From: JAICYJ01 sp963797565
GTDB lineage: Bacteria; Actinomycetota; Thermoleophilia; Gaiellales; JAICJC01
Assembly: GCA_963797565.1 (NCBI GenBank)
Contig: CAWCPM010000014.1
Span: 62,001-126,000 of the forward strand
DNA length: 64,000 bases
Direction: 5' to 3'
The position numbers and the translations under genes were made by a program. Positions 19,987 through 28,805 of the stretch are shown piece after piece (position 1 is the first letter of the stretch; every line of letters starts with the position of its first letter). The notes below the pieces were generated by a model. It saw only the letters and a program-made list of their open reading frames with translations, was not told the origin of the DNA and made no database searches.

Positions 19987-21282
19987 GTGACCGGCACCTC
20001 ACCCATCAGGATCGGATTGCTCGGATACGGCACCGTCGGCTCCGCCGTGCATCGGCTGCTGCGGGAGAGCGCCGAGTCGATCGAGCGCGTCACCGGCCAG
20101 CCGGTCGAGGTGGCCGCGGCGCTGGTGCGTGACCCCGCCCGCCACCCCGACGCGCCGGACGGCGTGCTGACGACCGACTTCGCACGGCTCCGCGACGATC
20201 CCACCATCACCGTGGTGGCCGAGGTGATGGGCGGCATCGAGCCCGCGCGTGAGCACGTGCTGGCGCTGCTCGCAGCCGGCAAGTCGGTGGTGTCGGCCAA
20301 CAAGCAGCTGCTGTCCCAGCACGGCGACGAGCTGTTCGGCGCCGCCGAGCGAAACGGCGTGCAGCTGCGGTTCGAGGCCAGCGTCTGCGCCGCGATACCG
20401 GTGGTGAAGGTGCTGCGCGAGTCGATGATCGTGACCAACGTGCACCGGATCGACGGAATCGTGAACGGCACCACCAACTTCATCCTGACACGCATGATCC
20501 AGAGCGGCGCCCCCTACGCCGACGCGCTGGCAGAAGCACAGGCGCTGGGCTACGCGGAGGCGGATCCCACCGAGGACGTGACCGGCGCCGACGCCGCCGC
20601 CAAGATCGCGATCCTGGCGTCGATCGCGTTCCACACGCGGATGCGGCTGGAGGAGGTCGATCACGTCGGCATCAACCTGCTCGACCTGGCCGACGTGGAG
20701 CACGCGGCCGAGCTCGGGTACGCGGTCAAGCTGATCGCATCGGCATGGCGGTCGGGTGGCCAGGTGGCGGCGCGGGTGCATCCCTGCCTGCTGGCGGCGA
20801 ACCACCCGCTTGCGGCCGTGGACGGCGCCTTCAACGCGGTGATGCTGCAGGGCAGCTCGATCCGCGAGGTGATCCTGGAGGGGCCCGGTGCCGGCGGCGA
20901 CGAGACGGCCACGGCCGTGATCGGCGACGTGGTCGCGGTGATCGGCACCCAGGGCACCGGCTTCCTACAGCACGACGTGCACTACCGGGACGTCGGCCGG
21001 TTCCCGGCCGGCCGTCTGCAGAGCCCCTGCTACCTGCGCTTCACCGTCGATGACACGCCCGGTGTGCTGGCGCAGGTCGCCCAGCAGCTGGCCGACCACA
21101 ACGTGTCGGTGGCGCAGGTCGTCCAGCACCCGGGCGAGGCAGGCGTGCACATCGTGATCCTCACTCACCGCGCCGCCGAGGGCGACGTGCGCGCCGCCGC
21201 CGACGGCGTGGCGGCGAAGGACTTCAGCCGCACCGCGCCGGTGCTGCTGCCGGTGCTCGAGCGCCACGCCGAGGCGACCTGA
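19987..21282 (+). CDS. hom: Homoserine dehydrogenase with C-terminal ACT domain
   Basis: The 431-residue enzyme reduces aspartate semialdehyde to homoserine with NAD(P)H. The N-terminal Rossmann loop is GLLGYGTVGSAV, the catalytic region contains VVSANKQLLSQHGDEL and NGTTNFILTRM, and the substrate Lys region is GADAAAKIAILA. The C-terminal 80 residues (LRFTVDDTPGVLAQVAQQLA) form an ACT domain, which in this family gives feedback inhibition by threonine. It is transcribed divergently from the thrC-thrB operon, completing the homoserine-threonine branch. The GTG at 19987 is preferred over the earlier ATG because of the -10 box. Confidence 0.93.
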   Translation: MTGTSPIRIGLLGYGTVGSAVHRLLRESAESIERVTGQPVEVAAALVRDPARHPDAPDGVLTTDFARLRDDPTITVVAEVMGGIEPAREHVLALLAAGKSVVSANKQLLSQHGDELFGAAERNGVQLRFEASVCAAIPVVKVLRESMIVTNVHRIDGIVNGTTNFILTRMIQSGAPYADALAEAQALGYAEADPTEDVTGADAAAKIAILASIAFHTRMRLEEVDHVGINLLDLADVEHAAELGYAVKLIASAWRSGGQVAARVHPCLLAANHPLAAVDGAFNAVMLQGSSIREVILEGPGAGGDETATAVIGDVVAVIGTQGTGFLQHDVHYRDVGRFPAGRLQSPCYLRFTVDDTPGVLAQVAQQLADHNVSVAQVVQHPGEAGVHIVILTHRAAEGDVRAAADGVAAKDFSRTAPVLLPVLERHAEAT

Positions 21283-21285
21283 CCG

Positions 21286-23235
21286 CTACTGCGGCACGGG
21301 CGCCGCGTGTGCCGCCTCGACCGCTTCCTCCGACGGGAAGTGCGTGACGATCACGCGGCAGGGCGCCTTGCGCAGGACGAAGTCGACGGTGCGGCCGAAG
21401 AACGCCTCCTGGCGGTTGACCGCCAGCCGCCGCTTCTCCGGCGATCCGATCACGATCAGCGTGGCGCCCTGGTCGATGACCGCGTCGACGATCGCCCGGC
21501 CCGGGTTGCGCGTGCGCACCACCACTCCCCGGAACTCGATGCCGTAGTCCGACGCCAGCGACCGCGCCATCTCCTGCACCTCGGCCACCTGCCGGTCGCG
21601 CTCGGGCAGCTCGGTGTCCAGGGGATCCTGCACCGGCACGAAGATCGCGCTGACCGCGACCACCGGCGCGCCGGTCTCGGTCGCCAGCCGGCAGGCGGTC
21701 GCTGTCACCTCCTCGGCCAGCTCGCCCGGCTCCTCCAGCGGCACCACGATCGGCCCGCTGGGCAGCTCGACCGCCTCCTCGGGCGGCGGTGCGCCCGGCT
21801 CATAGCGCTCCATCAGCGGGATGCCCGCGCGCACGCGCACCATCGTGTAGACGCCCAGACCGGCGATCATCCACAGCACCCCGACGTCGCGGGCGCCGGG
21901 ATGGGTGCCCAGCGCGATCACCCAGGCGGCGAACGCGGTGACCGCGCCGGCCACCGCCGTCACCGGGATCAGCCGGCCCCGGATCCAGACGTTGCCGCGC
22001 ATCATGAACGGCCGCGGCATGTCCGGCTCGGTGATCCGCAGCCACACGATGGAGGCATTCGCGAGCCCGAAGGCGATCAGGATGCCGAAGCTGTAGATCG
22101 AGGCCAGCGACAGGATCTCCTCACCCTGGAACAGCGCCGCCACGATCACGGACGCCGAGGCCAGCAACCCCACCCCGAGCAGCGCGAAGGTCGGCTGCAG
22201 CGACCGCCGATTCCGCTTCCCGAATCGGCCCGGCAGCTCCAGCCGCTCGCCCATCGCCACCGACAGCCGCCCCGCGCCCGAGAAGCTGGTGGTGATCGCC
22301 AGCAAAAGGATCAGCGAGGCCGTCACGCCCACGATGAACCGCGCCGCGGTGGCCGCGTTAGGCCCGTACTCGTTGCCGACAGCCGTTGCCAGCCCCAGCA
22401 TCGGCGCGTCCAGCCAGCGTGTGGTCAGCTCGCTCGCGTAGCCGGTCGGCGCCGACGGGTCACGATGCGAGGGAAAGGCCGAGATGGCCGCCGTGGCCAC
22501 CGCGGCATAGACCAGGATCACCGTGAACACCGACGAGCGAATGCTGTCGGGCACCGACTTCTCGGGCCGCTTGACCAGGCCCACCAGCCCGGTCACCTTC
22601 TCCAGGCCGGTGAACCCGATCATGGCGATCGGCAGGGCGAACGCCAGCGAGTTCCAGGTCGGCTTCGTGCCCAGGTCGATGTTGTTGGTGAGCGCCGTCC
22701 AATCGAACAGCAGCAGCAATCCCATCAGCGCCAGCCCGGCCTGCACCACCAGGTCGAGCACGGCAAGCACCACGCTGGCCATGTACACGTTCGTGCGGCG
22801 GGCGATGCGCGCGGCCGTGATCACGAGGATCAGCGCGACCGCCAGCACCTCGCTCTGGTCGGCCGAGAGCGTGTCCTGCCCGATCGCTCCCAGCACGTAA
22901 TGGGGCAGGAACAGTGCCGCCAGCGAGATCGAGATCACGTAGTCGAGCACCGTCGCCCAGCCGGCGATGAACCCCACCAGGTCGTTGAACGCGCGCCGGG
23001 CGAACGTGGAGGCGCCGCCCGGCTCCGGGATCGTGGCGGCGCCCTCTGCGTACGCGGCGGCTGTCAGCGCGAAGATCACGCCGGCCGCCAGGAACACCGC
23101 CGGCGTCAGCGACAGGGCGTAGACCGCGGTGATGCCGAGCGCGTAGTAGAGCGAGCTGCCGATCTCGCCGTACGCCATCGCGTAGAGCGCCGGCGCGCCC
23201 AGGAACCTGCCGAGAACGGGGATCTTGCGTGCCAC
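21286..23235 (-). CDS. APC-family amino acid permease fused to a universal stress (UspA) domain, copy 1
   Basis: The protein has 649 residues. About twelve membrane helices form an APC permease (AYGEIGSSLYYALGITAVYAL is helix 1 with the unwound GSS site; PEPGGASTFARRAFND is the helix 2/3 region). After about residue 490 a cytoplasmic UspA domain follows (IVVPLEEPGELAEEVTATAC, ATLIVIGSPEKRRLAVN, APCRVIVTHFP) with the G-2x-G-type nucleotide loop altered. Coupling transport to a nucleotide-binding Usp domain suggests allosteric control. The substrate is unknown. It is paralogous to the gene at 23417-25363. Confidence 0.85.
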   Translation of the reverse strand: MARKIPVLGRFLGAPALYAMAYGEIGSSLYYALGITAVYALSLTPAVFLAAGVIFALTAAAYAEGAATIPEPGGASTFARRAFNDLVGFIAGWATVLDYVISISLAALFLPHYVLGAIGQDTLSADQSEVLAVALILVITAARIARRTNVYMASVVLAVLDLVVQAGLALMGLLLLFDWTALTNNIDLGTKPTWNSLAFALPIAMIGFTGLEKVTGLVGLVKRPEKSVPDSIRSSVFTVILVYAAVATAAISAFPSHRDPSAPTGYASELTTRWLDAPMLGLATAVGNEYGPNAATAARFIVGVTASLILLLAITTSFSGAGRLSVAMGERLELPGRFGKRNRRSLQPTFALLGVGLLASASVIVAALFQGEEILSLASIYSFGILIAFGLANASIVWLRITEPDMPRPFMMRGNVWIRGRLIPVTAVAGAVTAFAAWVIALGTHPGARDVGVLWMIAGLGVYTMVRVRAGIPLMERYEPGAPPPEEAVELPSGPIVVPLEEPGELAEEVTATACRLATETGAPVVAVSAIFVPVQDPLDTELPERDRQVAEVQEMARSLASDYGIEFRGVVVRTRNPGRAIVDAVIDQGATLIVIGSPEKRRLAVNRQEAFFGRTVDFVLRKAPCRVIVTHFPSEEAVEAAHAAPVPQ

Positions 23236-23243
23236 TGCGGCTC

Positions 23244-23249
23244 AGATTA
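23244..23249 (-). promoter_or_regulatory. -10 box TAATCT, leaderless start of permease copy 1
   Basis: On the minus strand TAATCT ends 8 nt before the GTG at 23235, with no ribosome site. Confidence 0.4.
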
Positions 23250-23258
23250 GATGACCGG

Positions 23259-23417
23259 TCAGCCGCGCGTCGCCCGCAGACGCAGGATGCCCAACAGCAG
23301 GAACACCGCGGCCTCCAGGTAGCCCACCTGGCCGCCGCCGTGCACCGTGGTGACGACGGCCAGCGCCACCCCCAGCGCTATGAAGGTGACCGCCAGCACC
23401 TGGTTCACACGCAGCAT
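23259..23417 (-). CDS. 52-residue two-helix membrane peptide, coupled to permease copy 2
   Basis: The ATG at 23417 shares one base with the TGA of the upstream permease (TGATG), so the peptide should be translated by reinitiation. It has two hydrophobic segments (LAVTFIALGVALAVVTTV and YLEAAVFLLLGILRL) separated by a Gly-rich turn HGGGQVG. No family was recognised. Because it lies between two homologous permeases and is coupled to one, an accessory or regulatory subunit is a reasonable guess. Confidence 0.6.
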   Translation of the reverse strand: MLRVNQVLAVTFIALGVALAVVTTVHGGGQVGYLEAAVFLLLGILRLRATRG

Positions 23418-25363
23418 CAGGTGGGCGCCGGCTCCGCGCCCACCATCACCCGGCAGTGCGCATTTCGCAGCACGTAGTCGACGCGCGGCCCGAACACGCG
23501 CTGGCCGGCCTTGTGCCGGTCGCGCGCGCCCAGCACGATGATCTCGCTGCGCCGGCGCTCGGCCTCCTCGACGATCGCCTGACCGATGTTGCGGGTGCGC
23601 ACGATGCGGGTGATCACATCCACGCCGTACTCGCGGGCAAGCGCCGCGGCCTGCCGTAGCTGGTACTCCGCGTCGGCCACCTCTTCGTCCAGCGGCGCCG
23701 ACATCGTGACGTTGAGCGGCACCTCGATCGGGTACATCACCACCAGCGTGGCGTTCGATTCGGCCGCCAGCCGCAGCGCGGTCGCCGTCATCACGTCGTC
23801 GACCCGCGCCGAGCTGATCGGCATCAGGATCGAGCGGTACTCCACCTCCAGCGCCGGCCCCGTCAGCGCGTGTGGCGCCAGCACCGTCTGCGTCAGCGGC
23901 AGGTGCTGCGAGCGCCGGTAGGTGTAGTAGACGACCATGCCCAGCACCAGCCAGATCAGCCCGACCGGGGCCACCCCGTCGGACACGTGCAGGAACACCG
24001 TCACCAGCCACGAGAGGAATGTGCCGATCCCGCCCAGGATCGCGAACGTCGGCACGTCGTAGCCGCCCAGGTGGAACGAGGTGGGCCCGCGCCAGGGCAG
24101 GTCTTCGTCCGGCATCGTGTGTCTCATCCAGACGACCGATGCGTGGGCCAGCGTGAACGACAGCATCGCCCCGAACGCGTACAGGTTGCCGAGGAAGCTG
24201 ACCGCTCCGTTCGGGATCATCAGCAGGATCGCGATCAGGCTGTAGAGGATGATCGCGATGTACGGCGTGTTGTACTTGGGGTGCACGCGACGGATCGCCT
24301 CCGGCAGCTGCCGGTGCTGGCCCATCGAGTAGGTGAGCCGCGACACCCCGATGATGCCGGCGTTGGTGGCGATGATCAGGATCGTCGCGGCCAGGATCGC
24401 CACGTAAAAGGCGAGGCCGCTGGTGATGGTGTCGGGCAGGCCCAGGTGATCGACCACTCCGGCCACCGGGTCGCCGGCGAAGCGGCACGCCAGGTCGGAC
24501 GTGCGATCACCGACCTGCAGCCCCTGCTGGGCGGTGCACTGGTACTTGGAGACGTTGGCGACGTCCTGGGCGGTGGCCGCATGCACGGGTAGCGCCGAGA
24601 GGGCCACCGACGGCAGGAACGCGTAGATCGCGAACACCGCGAGCACCACGTACATGATCGAGCGCGGCACGTGGCGCGGCGGGTCGATCGCCTCCTCCGC
24701 CATGTTCGAGATCGTCTCGATGCCGGTGTAGGCAACCATCGCCACCGGGACAGAGATCACGAAGTCCTTCCAGCTGGGCGAGATGCCCAGGTGGACGTTG
24801 GCCTGCAGCACGTGCGGCGAGAACACCGTGATCAGGCCGATCGTGACCAGCAGCGCCTGCGTGCCCAGGTCGGCCAGCGCCAGGAAGATGTTGAGGCCGG
24901 CCGCCTCCTTCACGCCCACGATGTTCAGCGCCACCAGCAGCAGCACCACGACCGCGCCGCCGTAGATGTCGTTGGGGTGGGTGTCCAGGTGCCCGCCCGG
25001 CCAGAACTTGGCCAGATAGTGCGGCACGAAGATCGCGGAGATCGCGATCGTGACCGTGTAGTTCAGCATCTGCGCCCAGCCGGCGAAGAACGAGACGGCC
25101 TCGTTGAAGGCGTGACGGGTGAACGACGAGGAGCCGCCGGCCTCGGGGAACCGGGCCGTGGCCTCCGCGTAGGTGACGGCCGTGAAGAAGAAGATGATGC
25201 CCGAGATGAAGAACGAGACCGGGGTCAGGCCCAGCGCGTAGGCGGTGACCAGGCCCAGCGCGTAGTAGATCGACGAGCCGACGTTGCCGTAGGCCGTCGA
25301 GAACAGCGCCGCCGTCCCGAGGACTCGGTGCAGACCCCCGGCTTGGCGGCGCTTCACGGGCAC
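23417..25363 (-). CDS. APC-family permease fused to a universal stress (UspA) domain, copy 2
   Basis: The protein has 648 residues. The start is placed at the GTG at 25363 because the hppA terminator occupies 25400-25431 and a TATAAC hexamer lies 6 nt upstream of it. The permease half has STAYGNVGSSIYYALGLVTA and PEAGGSSSFTRHAFNE, close to copy 1. An extra extracellular loop near residues 280-320 contains two Cys (KYQCTAQQG, SDLACRF) that may form a disulfide. The C-terminal UspA domain starts near residue 515 (SILMPISSARVDDVMTATAL) and ends with YVLRNAHCRVMVG. The substrate is unknown. Confidence 0.85.
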   Translation of the reverse strand: MPVKRRQAGGLHRVLGTAALFSTAYGNVGSSIYYALGLVTAYALGLTPVSFFISGIIFFFTAVTYAEATARFPEAGGSSSFTRHAFNEAVSFFAGWAQMLNYTVTIAISAIFVPHYLAKFWPGGHLDTHPNDIYGGAVVVLLLVALNIVGVKEAAGLNIFLALADLGTQALLVTIGLITVFSPHVLQANVHLGISPSWKDFVISVPVAMVAYTGIETISNMAEEAIDPPRHVPRSIMYVVLAVFAIYAFLPSVALSALPVHAATAQDVANVSKYQCTAQQGLQVGDRTSDLACRFAGDPVAGVVDHLGLPDTITSGLAFYVAILAATILIIATNAGIIGVSRLTYSMGQHRQLPEAIRRVHPKYNTPYIAIILYSLIAILLMIPNGAVSFLGNLYAFGAMLSFTLAHASVVWMRHTMPDEDLPWRGPTSFHLGGYDVPTFAILGGIGTFLSWLVTVFLHVSDGVAPVGLIWLVLGMVVYYTYRRSQHLPLTQTVLAPHALTGPALEVEYRSILMPISSARVDDVMTATALRLAAESNATLVVMYPIEVPLNVTMSAPLDEEVADAEYQLRQAAALAREYGVDVITRIVRTRNIGQAIVEEAERRRSEIIVLGARDRHKAGQRVFGPRVDYVLRNAHCRVMVGAEPAPT

Positions 25364-25369
25364 CGCGCT

Positions 25370-25375
25370 GTTATA
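25370..25375 (-). promoter_or_regulatory. -10 box TATAAC within palindrome GCGCTGT-ATA-ACAGCGC
   Basis: On the minus strand TATAAC ends 6 nt before the GTG at 25363. The hexamer is embedded in a perfect inverted repeat with 7-bp arms (about 25366-25382), so a bound repressor or hairpin could control this promoter. Confidence 0.4.
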
Positions 25376-25399
25376 CAGCGCGCGGCGGCCTGGCTTCAG

Positions 25400-25431
25400 C
25401 CTGACCGCGCACATGGGAGCGCGCGGTCAGG
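25400..25431 (-). terminator. Hairpin terminator after hppA
   Basis: CCTGACCGCGC and GCGCGGTCAGG are perfectly complementary 11-mers around a 10-nt loop, directly downstream of the hppA stop at 25439. There is no U-tract. Confidence 0.6.
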
Positions 25432-25438
25432 CTAAGGG

Positions 25439-27508
25439 TCAGACCCGCTGACCCGGCCCGGTTAGCGCGTGAGCAAGTGGGATGATCAGGATGGCCACGA
25501 TGTTCGTGATCTTGATCATCGGGTTGATGGCCGGTCCGGCCGTGTCCTTGTAGGGGTCGCCGACCGTGTCGCCGGTGATCGAGGCCGCGTGCGCCGGCGA
25601 GCCCTTGCCGCCGTGCGCGCCGTCCTCGATCAGCTTCTTGGCGTTGTCCCACGCGCCGCCGCCGGATGTCATCGAGATGGCGAGGAACAGCCCGGTCACG
25701 ATCGTGCCCACCAGCAGTCCGCCCAGCGCCTGGTAGGAGATCAGGCCGACCACGATCGGCACGGCCACCGGGATCAGCGCCGGCAGCTGCATCTCGCGGA
25801 TCGCCGTGCGGGTGACCAGGTCGACGCAGCGCGCGTAGTCGGGCTTCGCGGTGCCCTCCATGATCCCCGGAATCTCCCGGAACTGGCGGCGCACCTCCTC
25901 GACCACCTGGCTGCCGGCGCGGCCGACGGCGTCCATCGCCAGCGAGGCGAACAGGAACGGCATCAGGCCGCCGATCAGCAGGCCGGCCAGCACCCACGGG
26001 TCGTTGATCCGAAACACGATCGGGTGGCCGACCTGCTTGGCCAGCTCGTCGTTGTAGCTCTGGAACAGCACCAGCGCGGCCAGCCCGGCGGAACCGATCG
26101 CGTAGCCCTTGGTGACGGCCTTGGTGGTGTTGCCGACCGCGTCCAGCGGGTCGGTGACGTTGTCGCGCACCTCGTGCGGCAGGTCGGCCATCTCGGCGAT
26201 GCCGCCGGCGTTGTCGGTGACCGGGCCGAAGGCGTCCAGCGCGACCACCATGCCCGCCATCGAGAGCATGGCCGTGACCGCGGTGGCGATGCCGTAGATA
26301 CCGGCCAGCTTGTAGGAGCCGAGCGTGCCCACGACCAGCACGATCACGGGCAGCGCGGTGGCCTGCATGCCCACCGCCAGGCCGGCGATGATGTTGGTCG
26401 CGTGGCCGGTGGTCGACTGCTGGGCGATCCGCTTGACCGGATTGAACCGGGTGCCGGTGTAGTACTCGGTGATGCCCACCAGCAGCGCCGTGATGATGAG
26501 GCCGATCAGGGCGCACAGGTAGATCCGGCCCCAGCCGTGGGGCAGGTCGCCGGCCACCGAGTGGATCACCGGGATGTAGATCAGAGCCGACAGCGCGGCG
26601 GAGACGAACACGCCGGTGTAGAGCGCCGTCATGATGCTGCCGCTCTTCGGCAGCCGCACCAGCAGCGTGCCCACGATCGACGCCGGGATCGCCAGGGCAC
26701 CCAGCAGCAGCGGCAGCACGACCGCGGCGTGGATGCCGCTGAGAGCGCCCAGGAACATCGCCGCGACGATGGTCACCGCATAGGTCTCGAACAGGTCGGC
26801 CGCCATGCCGGCGTCGTCGCCGACGTTGTCACCGACGTTGTCGGCGATCACGGCCGGGTTGCGCGGGTCGTCCTCGGGGATGCCGGCCTCGATCTTGCCC
26901 ACCAGGTCGGCGCCCACGTCTGCGCCCTTGGTGAAGATGCCGCCGCCCAGCCGGGCGAACACGGAGATCAGCGAGCCACCGAAGGCCAGGCCGACCAGCG
27001 CCTTGGTCGCCGTCTGGTCGCTGTAGTCCATCACGCGCAGGACGCCGTAGTAGCCGGCCACGCCCAGCAGGCCCAGGCCCACCACGAGGATGCCGGTCAC
27101 CGTGCCGCCCTTGAAGGCCACCGACAGCGCCGGCGCCATGCCGCTCTTCGCGGCCTCGGCGGTGCGGACGTTCGCGCGCACGGCCACGTTCATGCCGATG
27201 AAACCGGTGATCCCTGACAGCACCGCGCCGATCACGAACCCGATCGCCACCTTCAGGCCCAGGTCGCCGGTCCAGATGCCGGCCACGGCGATCGCGACCG
27301 CCACCACCACGGCCACGCCTGCGATCGTCGTGTACTGGCGGCGCAGATAGGCTGCCGCCCCCTCCTGGATCGCCGCGGCGATCTCGCGCATGCGGTCGGA
27401 TCCCTGCGGCTGCGCCAGCACCCAGCGGGTCAACAAGAGCCCGTATACAACCGCCGCAACGCCACACACGATCGCGATCAGGACGGCATGGTCAACCAGT
27501 GAACTCAC
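25439..27508 (-). CDS. hppA: Membrane-bound H+-translocating pyrophosphatase (K+-independent type)
   Basis: The 689-residue protein has about 16 membrane helices and couples PPi hydrolysis to proton pumping. The substrate-binding loop [20 protein letters not shown] and the following [20 protein letters not shown] carry the Mg-PPi ligands, and [20 protein letters not shown] is the second conserved loop. The segment [14 protein letters not shown] has Lys where K+-dependent enzymes have Ala, which marks the K+-independent class. A strong AAGGAG site lies 9 nt before the GTG start, unlike most genes here. It recovers energy from biosynthetic PPi. Confidence 0.95.
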   Translation of the reverse strand: MSSLVDHAVLIAIVCGVAAVVYGLLLTRWVLAQPQGSDRMREIAAAIQEGAAAYLRRQYTTIAGVAVVVAVAIAVAGIWTGDLGLKVAIGFVIGAVLSGITGFIGMNVAVRANVRTAEAAKSGMAPALSVAFKGGTVTGILVVGLGLLGVAGYYGVLRVMDYSDQTATKALVGLAFGGSLISVFARLGGGIFTKGADVGADLVGKIEAGIPEDDPRNPAVIADNVGDNVGDDAGMAADLFETYAVTIVAAMFLGALSGIHAAVVLPLLLGALAIPASIVGTLLVRLPKSGSIMTALYTGVFVSAALSALIYIPVIHSVAGDLPHGWGRIYLCALIGLIITALLVGITEYYTGTRFNPVKRIAQQSTTGHATNIIAGLAVGMQATALPVIVLVVGTLGSYKLAGIYGIATAVTAMLSMAGMVVALDAFGPVTDNAGGIAEMADLPHEVRDNVTDPLDAVGNTTKAVTKGYAIGSAGLAALVLFQSYNDELAKQVGHPIVFRINDPWVLAGLLIGGLMPFLFASLAMDAVGRAGSQVVEEVRRQFREIPGIMEGTAKPDYARCVDLVTRTAIREMQLPALIPVAVPIVVGLISYQALGGLLVGTIVTGLFLAISMTSGGGAWDNAKKLIEDGAHGGKGSPAHAASITGDTVGDPYKDTAGPAINPMIKITNIVAILIIPLAHALTGPGQRV

Positions 27509-27621
27509 GTGGCAAGCTCCTTAGGAGGTCGATGACAACCGCGCGATTGTATCAGCGGTCGCGGCTTGAACAGGCGGGTTACCCGGGAGGTTGTGACGCC
27601 CCGGTGCGGCCCGCCGGATTT

Positions 27622-28419
27622 CTAGAACCGGGCTCCCGTGAGCGCGGTCGCGCAGGTGTCCTGCGGTTGCGGGCCGATCTTGGGGATCGCCTCGAACAGC
27701 AGCCGCCGCAGCTTCTCGTTGTTCTCGGTGAACACCTTCACCACGGACTCGTGGCTGACAGGTTCCACGTCGGGGTCGTCCTCCAGGCCCACGTCGTAGT
27801 CGGTGATCAGCGAGACGTTGGCGTAGCAGAGCTCCAGCTCGCGGGCCAGCCAGCCCTCCGGGTAGGCCGTCATGTTGATCACGCCCCACCCCATCTGGCT
27901 GAACCAGCGGCTCTCCGACCGTGTCGAGAAGCGCGGGCCCTGGATCACCACCACGGTGCCGCCGTCGCGGATGTCGAGGCCCTGCGAGCGGCCGGTCTCG
28001 AGCAGCACCTGCCGCAGCTCGGAGCAGTACGGGTCGGCGGCCGAGACGTGCGTCGTCACCGGCCCGTCGTAGAACGTGTCGGCGCGGCCGCTGGTGCGAT
28101 CGACGAACTGGTCGCAGACCACGAACGTGCCCGGCGGCAGATCCTTCGACAGGCTGCCCGACGCGCATGGACCGATCACGCGGCGCACGCCCAGCTCCTT
28201 CATCGCCCACAGGTTGGCGCGGTAGGGGATCGCGTGCGGCGGCAGGCTGTGGGTGCGACCGTGGCGGGGCATGAACGCCACCCGCTTGCCGCCCACGTCG
28301 CCGATCACGAAGCGGTCGGAGGTGGGGCCGTACGGCGTGTCCACCACCACCTCCTCGGCGTCGTCGAGGAACGAGTAGAACCCCGACCCTCCGAACACCC
28401 CGATCTCGGCGCTGCTCAT
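27622..28419 (-). CDS. mtnP: S-methyl-5'-thioadenosine (or -inosine) phosphorylase
   Basis: The 265-residue enzyme is of the trimeric PNP/MTAP family. It begins AEIGVFGGSGFYSFLDDAEE; the phosphate-binding residues lie in PRHGRTHSLPPHAIPYRAN, and NMTAYPE is the nucleoside-site motif. The segment VVCDQFVDRTSGRADTF is typical of MTAP-type enzymes. It cleaves the methylthioadenosine made by polyamine and related pathways to adenine and methylthioribose-1-phosphate. The substrate (MTA or MTI) cannot be settled from sequence alone. Its ATG overlaps the stop of the upstream small gene (ATGA). Confidence 0.9.
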   Translation of the reverse strand: MSSAEIGVFGGSGFYSFLDDAEEVVVDTPYGPTSDRFVIGDVGGKRVAFMPRHGRTHSLPPHAIPYRANLWAMKELGVRRVIGPCASGSLSKDLPPGTFVVCDQFVDRTSGRADTFYDGPVTTHVSAADPYCSELRQVLLETGRSQGLDIRDGGTVVVIQGPRFSTRSESRWFSQMGWGVINMTAYPEGWLARELELCYANVSLITDYDVGLEDDPDVEPVSHESVVKVFTENNEKLRRLLFEAIPKIGPQPQDTCATALTGARF

Positions 28420-28805
28420 ACGTCTCCTCCCGGTGTCCAGATGGGCGGACGCGGAGGCGTCTCGACCGTCGGTTGGGTGTCCTTCGCAGCCTCCGGCTCC
28501 TGTCCGGCGGCGGGCGCGGCCGCGGGCGCGCTGGCCTCGGCGTAGGCCAGCTGCAGCTCGGAGAGCGCGCGGCGGTACTGGCGCAGATGCTCGGGCGGCA
28601 GCAGGCGCCCGACCAACGGCATCAGCGCATCGGCGGTATCGATCGCAAGCTGCGCCTGCTCGAGGTCGCCCTTGCGCGCGATTTCATCGGCGGCCAGCGA
28701 GATCGCCAGCTGCGCGGTCGACAGCACCAGCTCCGGCACCGTCGGCATCCGCATCTCCTGTTCGGCGCCTTCTGGCCCCGGTCCCTGTGCGCCCGTGTCG
28801 CTCAT
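28416..28805 (-). CDS. Small hypothetical protein (helical, Pro/Ala-rich tail)
   Basis: The 129-residue protein contains MPTVPELVLSTAQLAISLAADEIA followed by three predicted helices (DLEQAQLAIDTADALMPLVG, LRQYRRALSELQLAYAEA) and a disordered Pro/Ala/Glu tail. The helical core resembles the DUF1844-type proteins seen in actinobacteria, but I am not certain of this. The start at 28805 overlaps the upstream stop (ATGA) and its own stop overlaps the mtnP start (ATGA), so three genes are translationally chained. Function is unknown. Confidence 0.6.
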   Translation of the reverse strand: MSDTGAQGPGPEGAEQEMRMPTVPELVLSTAQLAISLAADEIARKGDLEQAQLAIDTADALMPLVGRLLPPEHLRQYRRALSELQLAYAEASAPAAAPAAGQEPEAAKDTQPTVETPPRPPIWTPGGDV

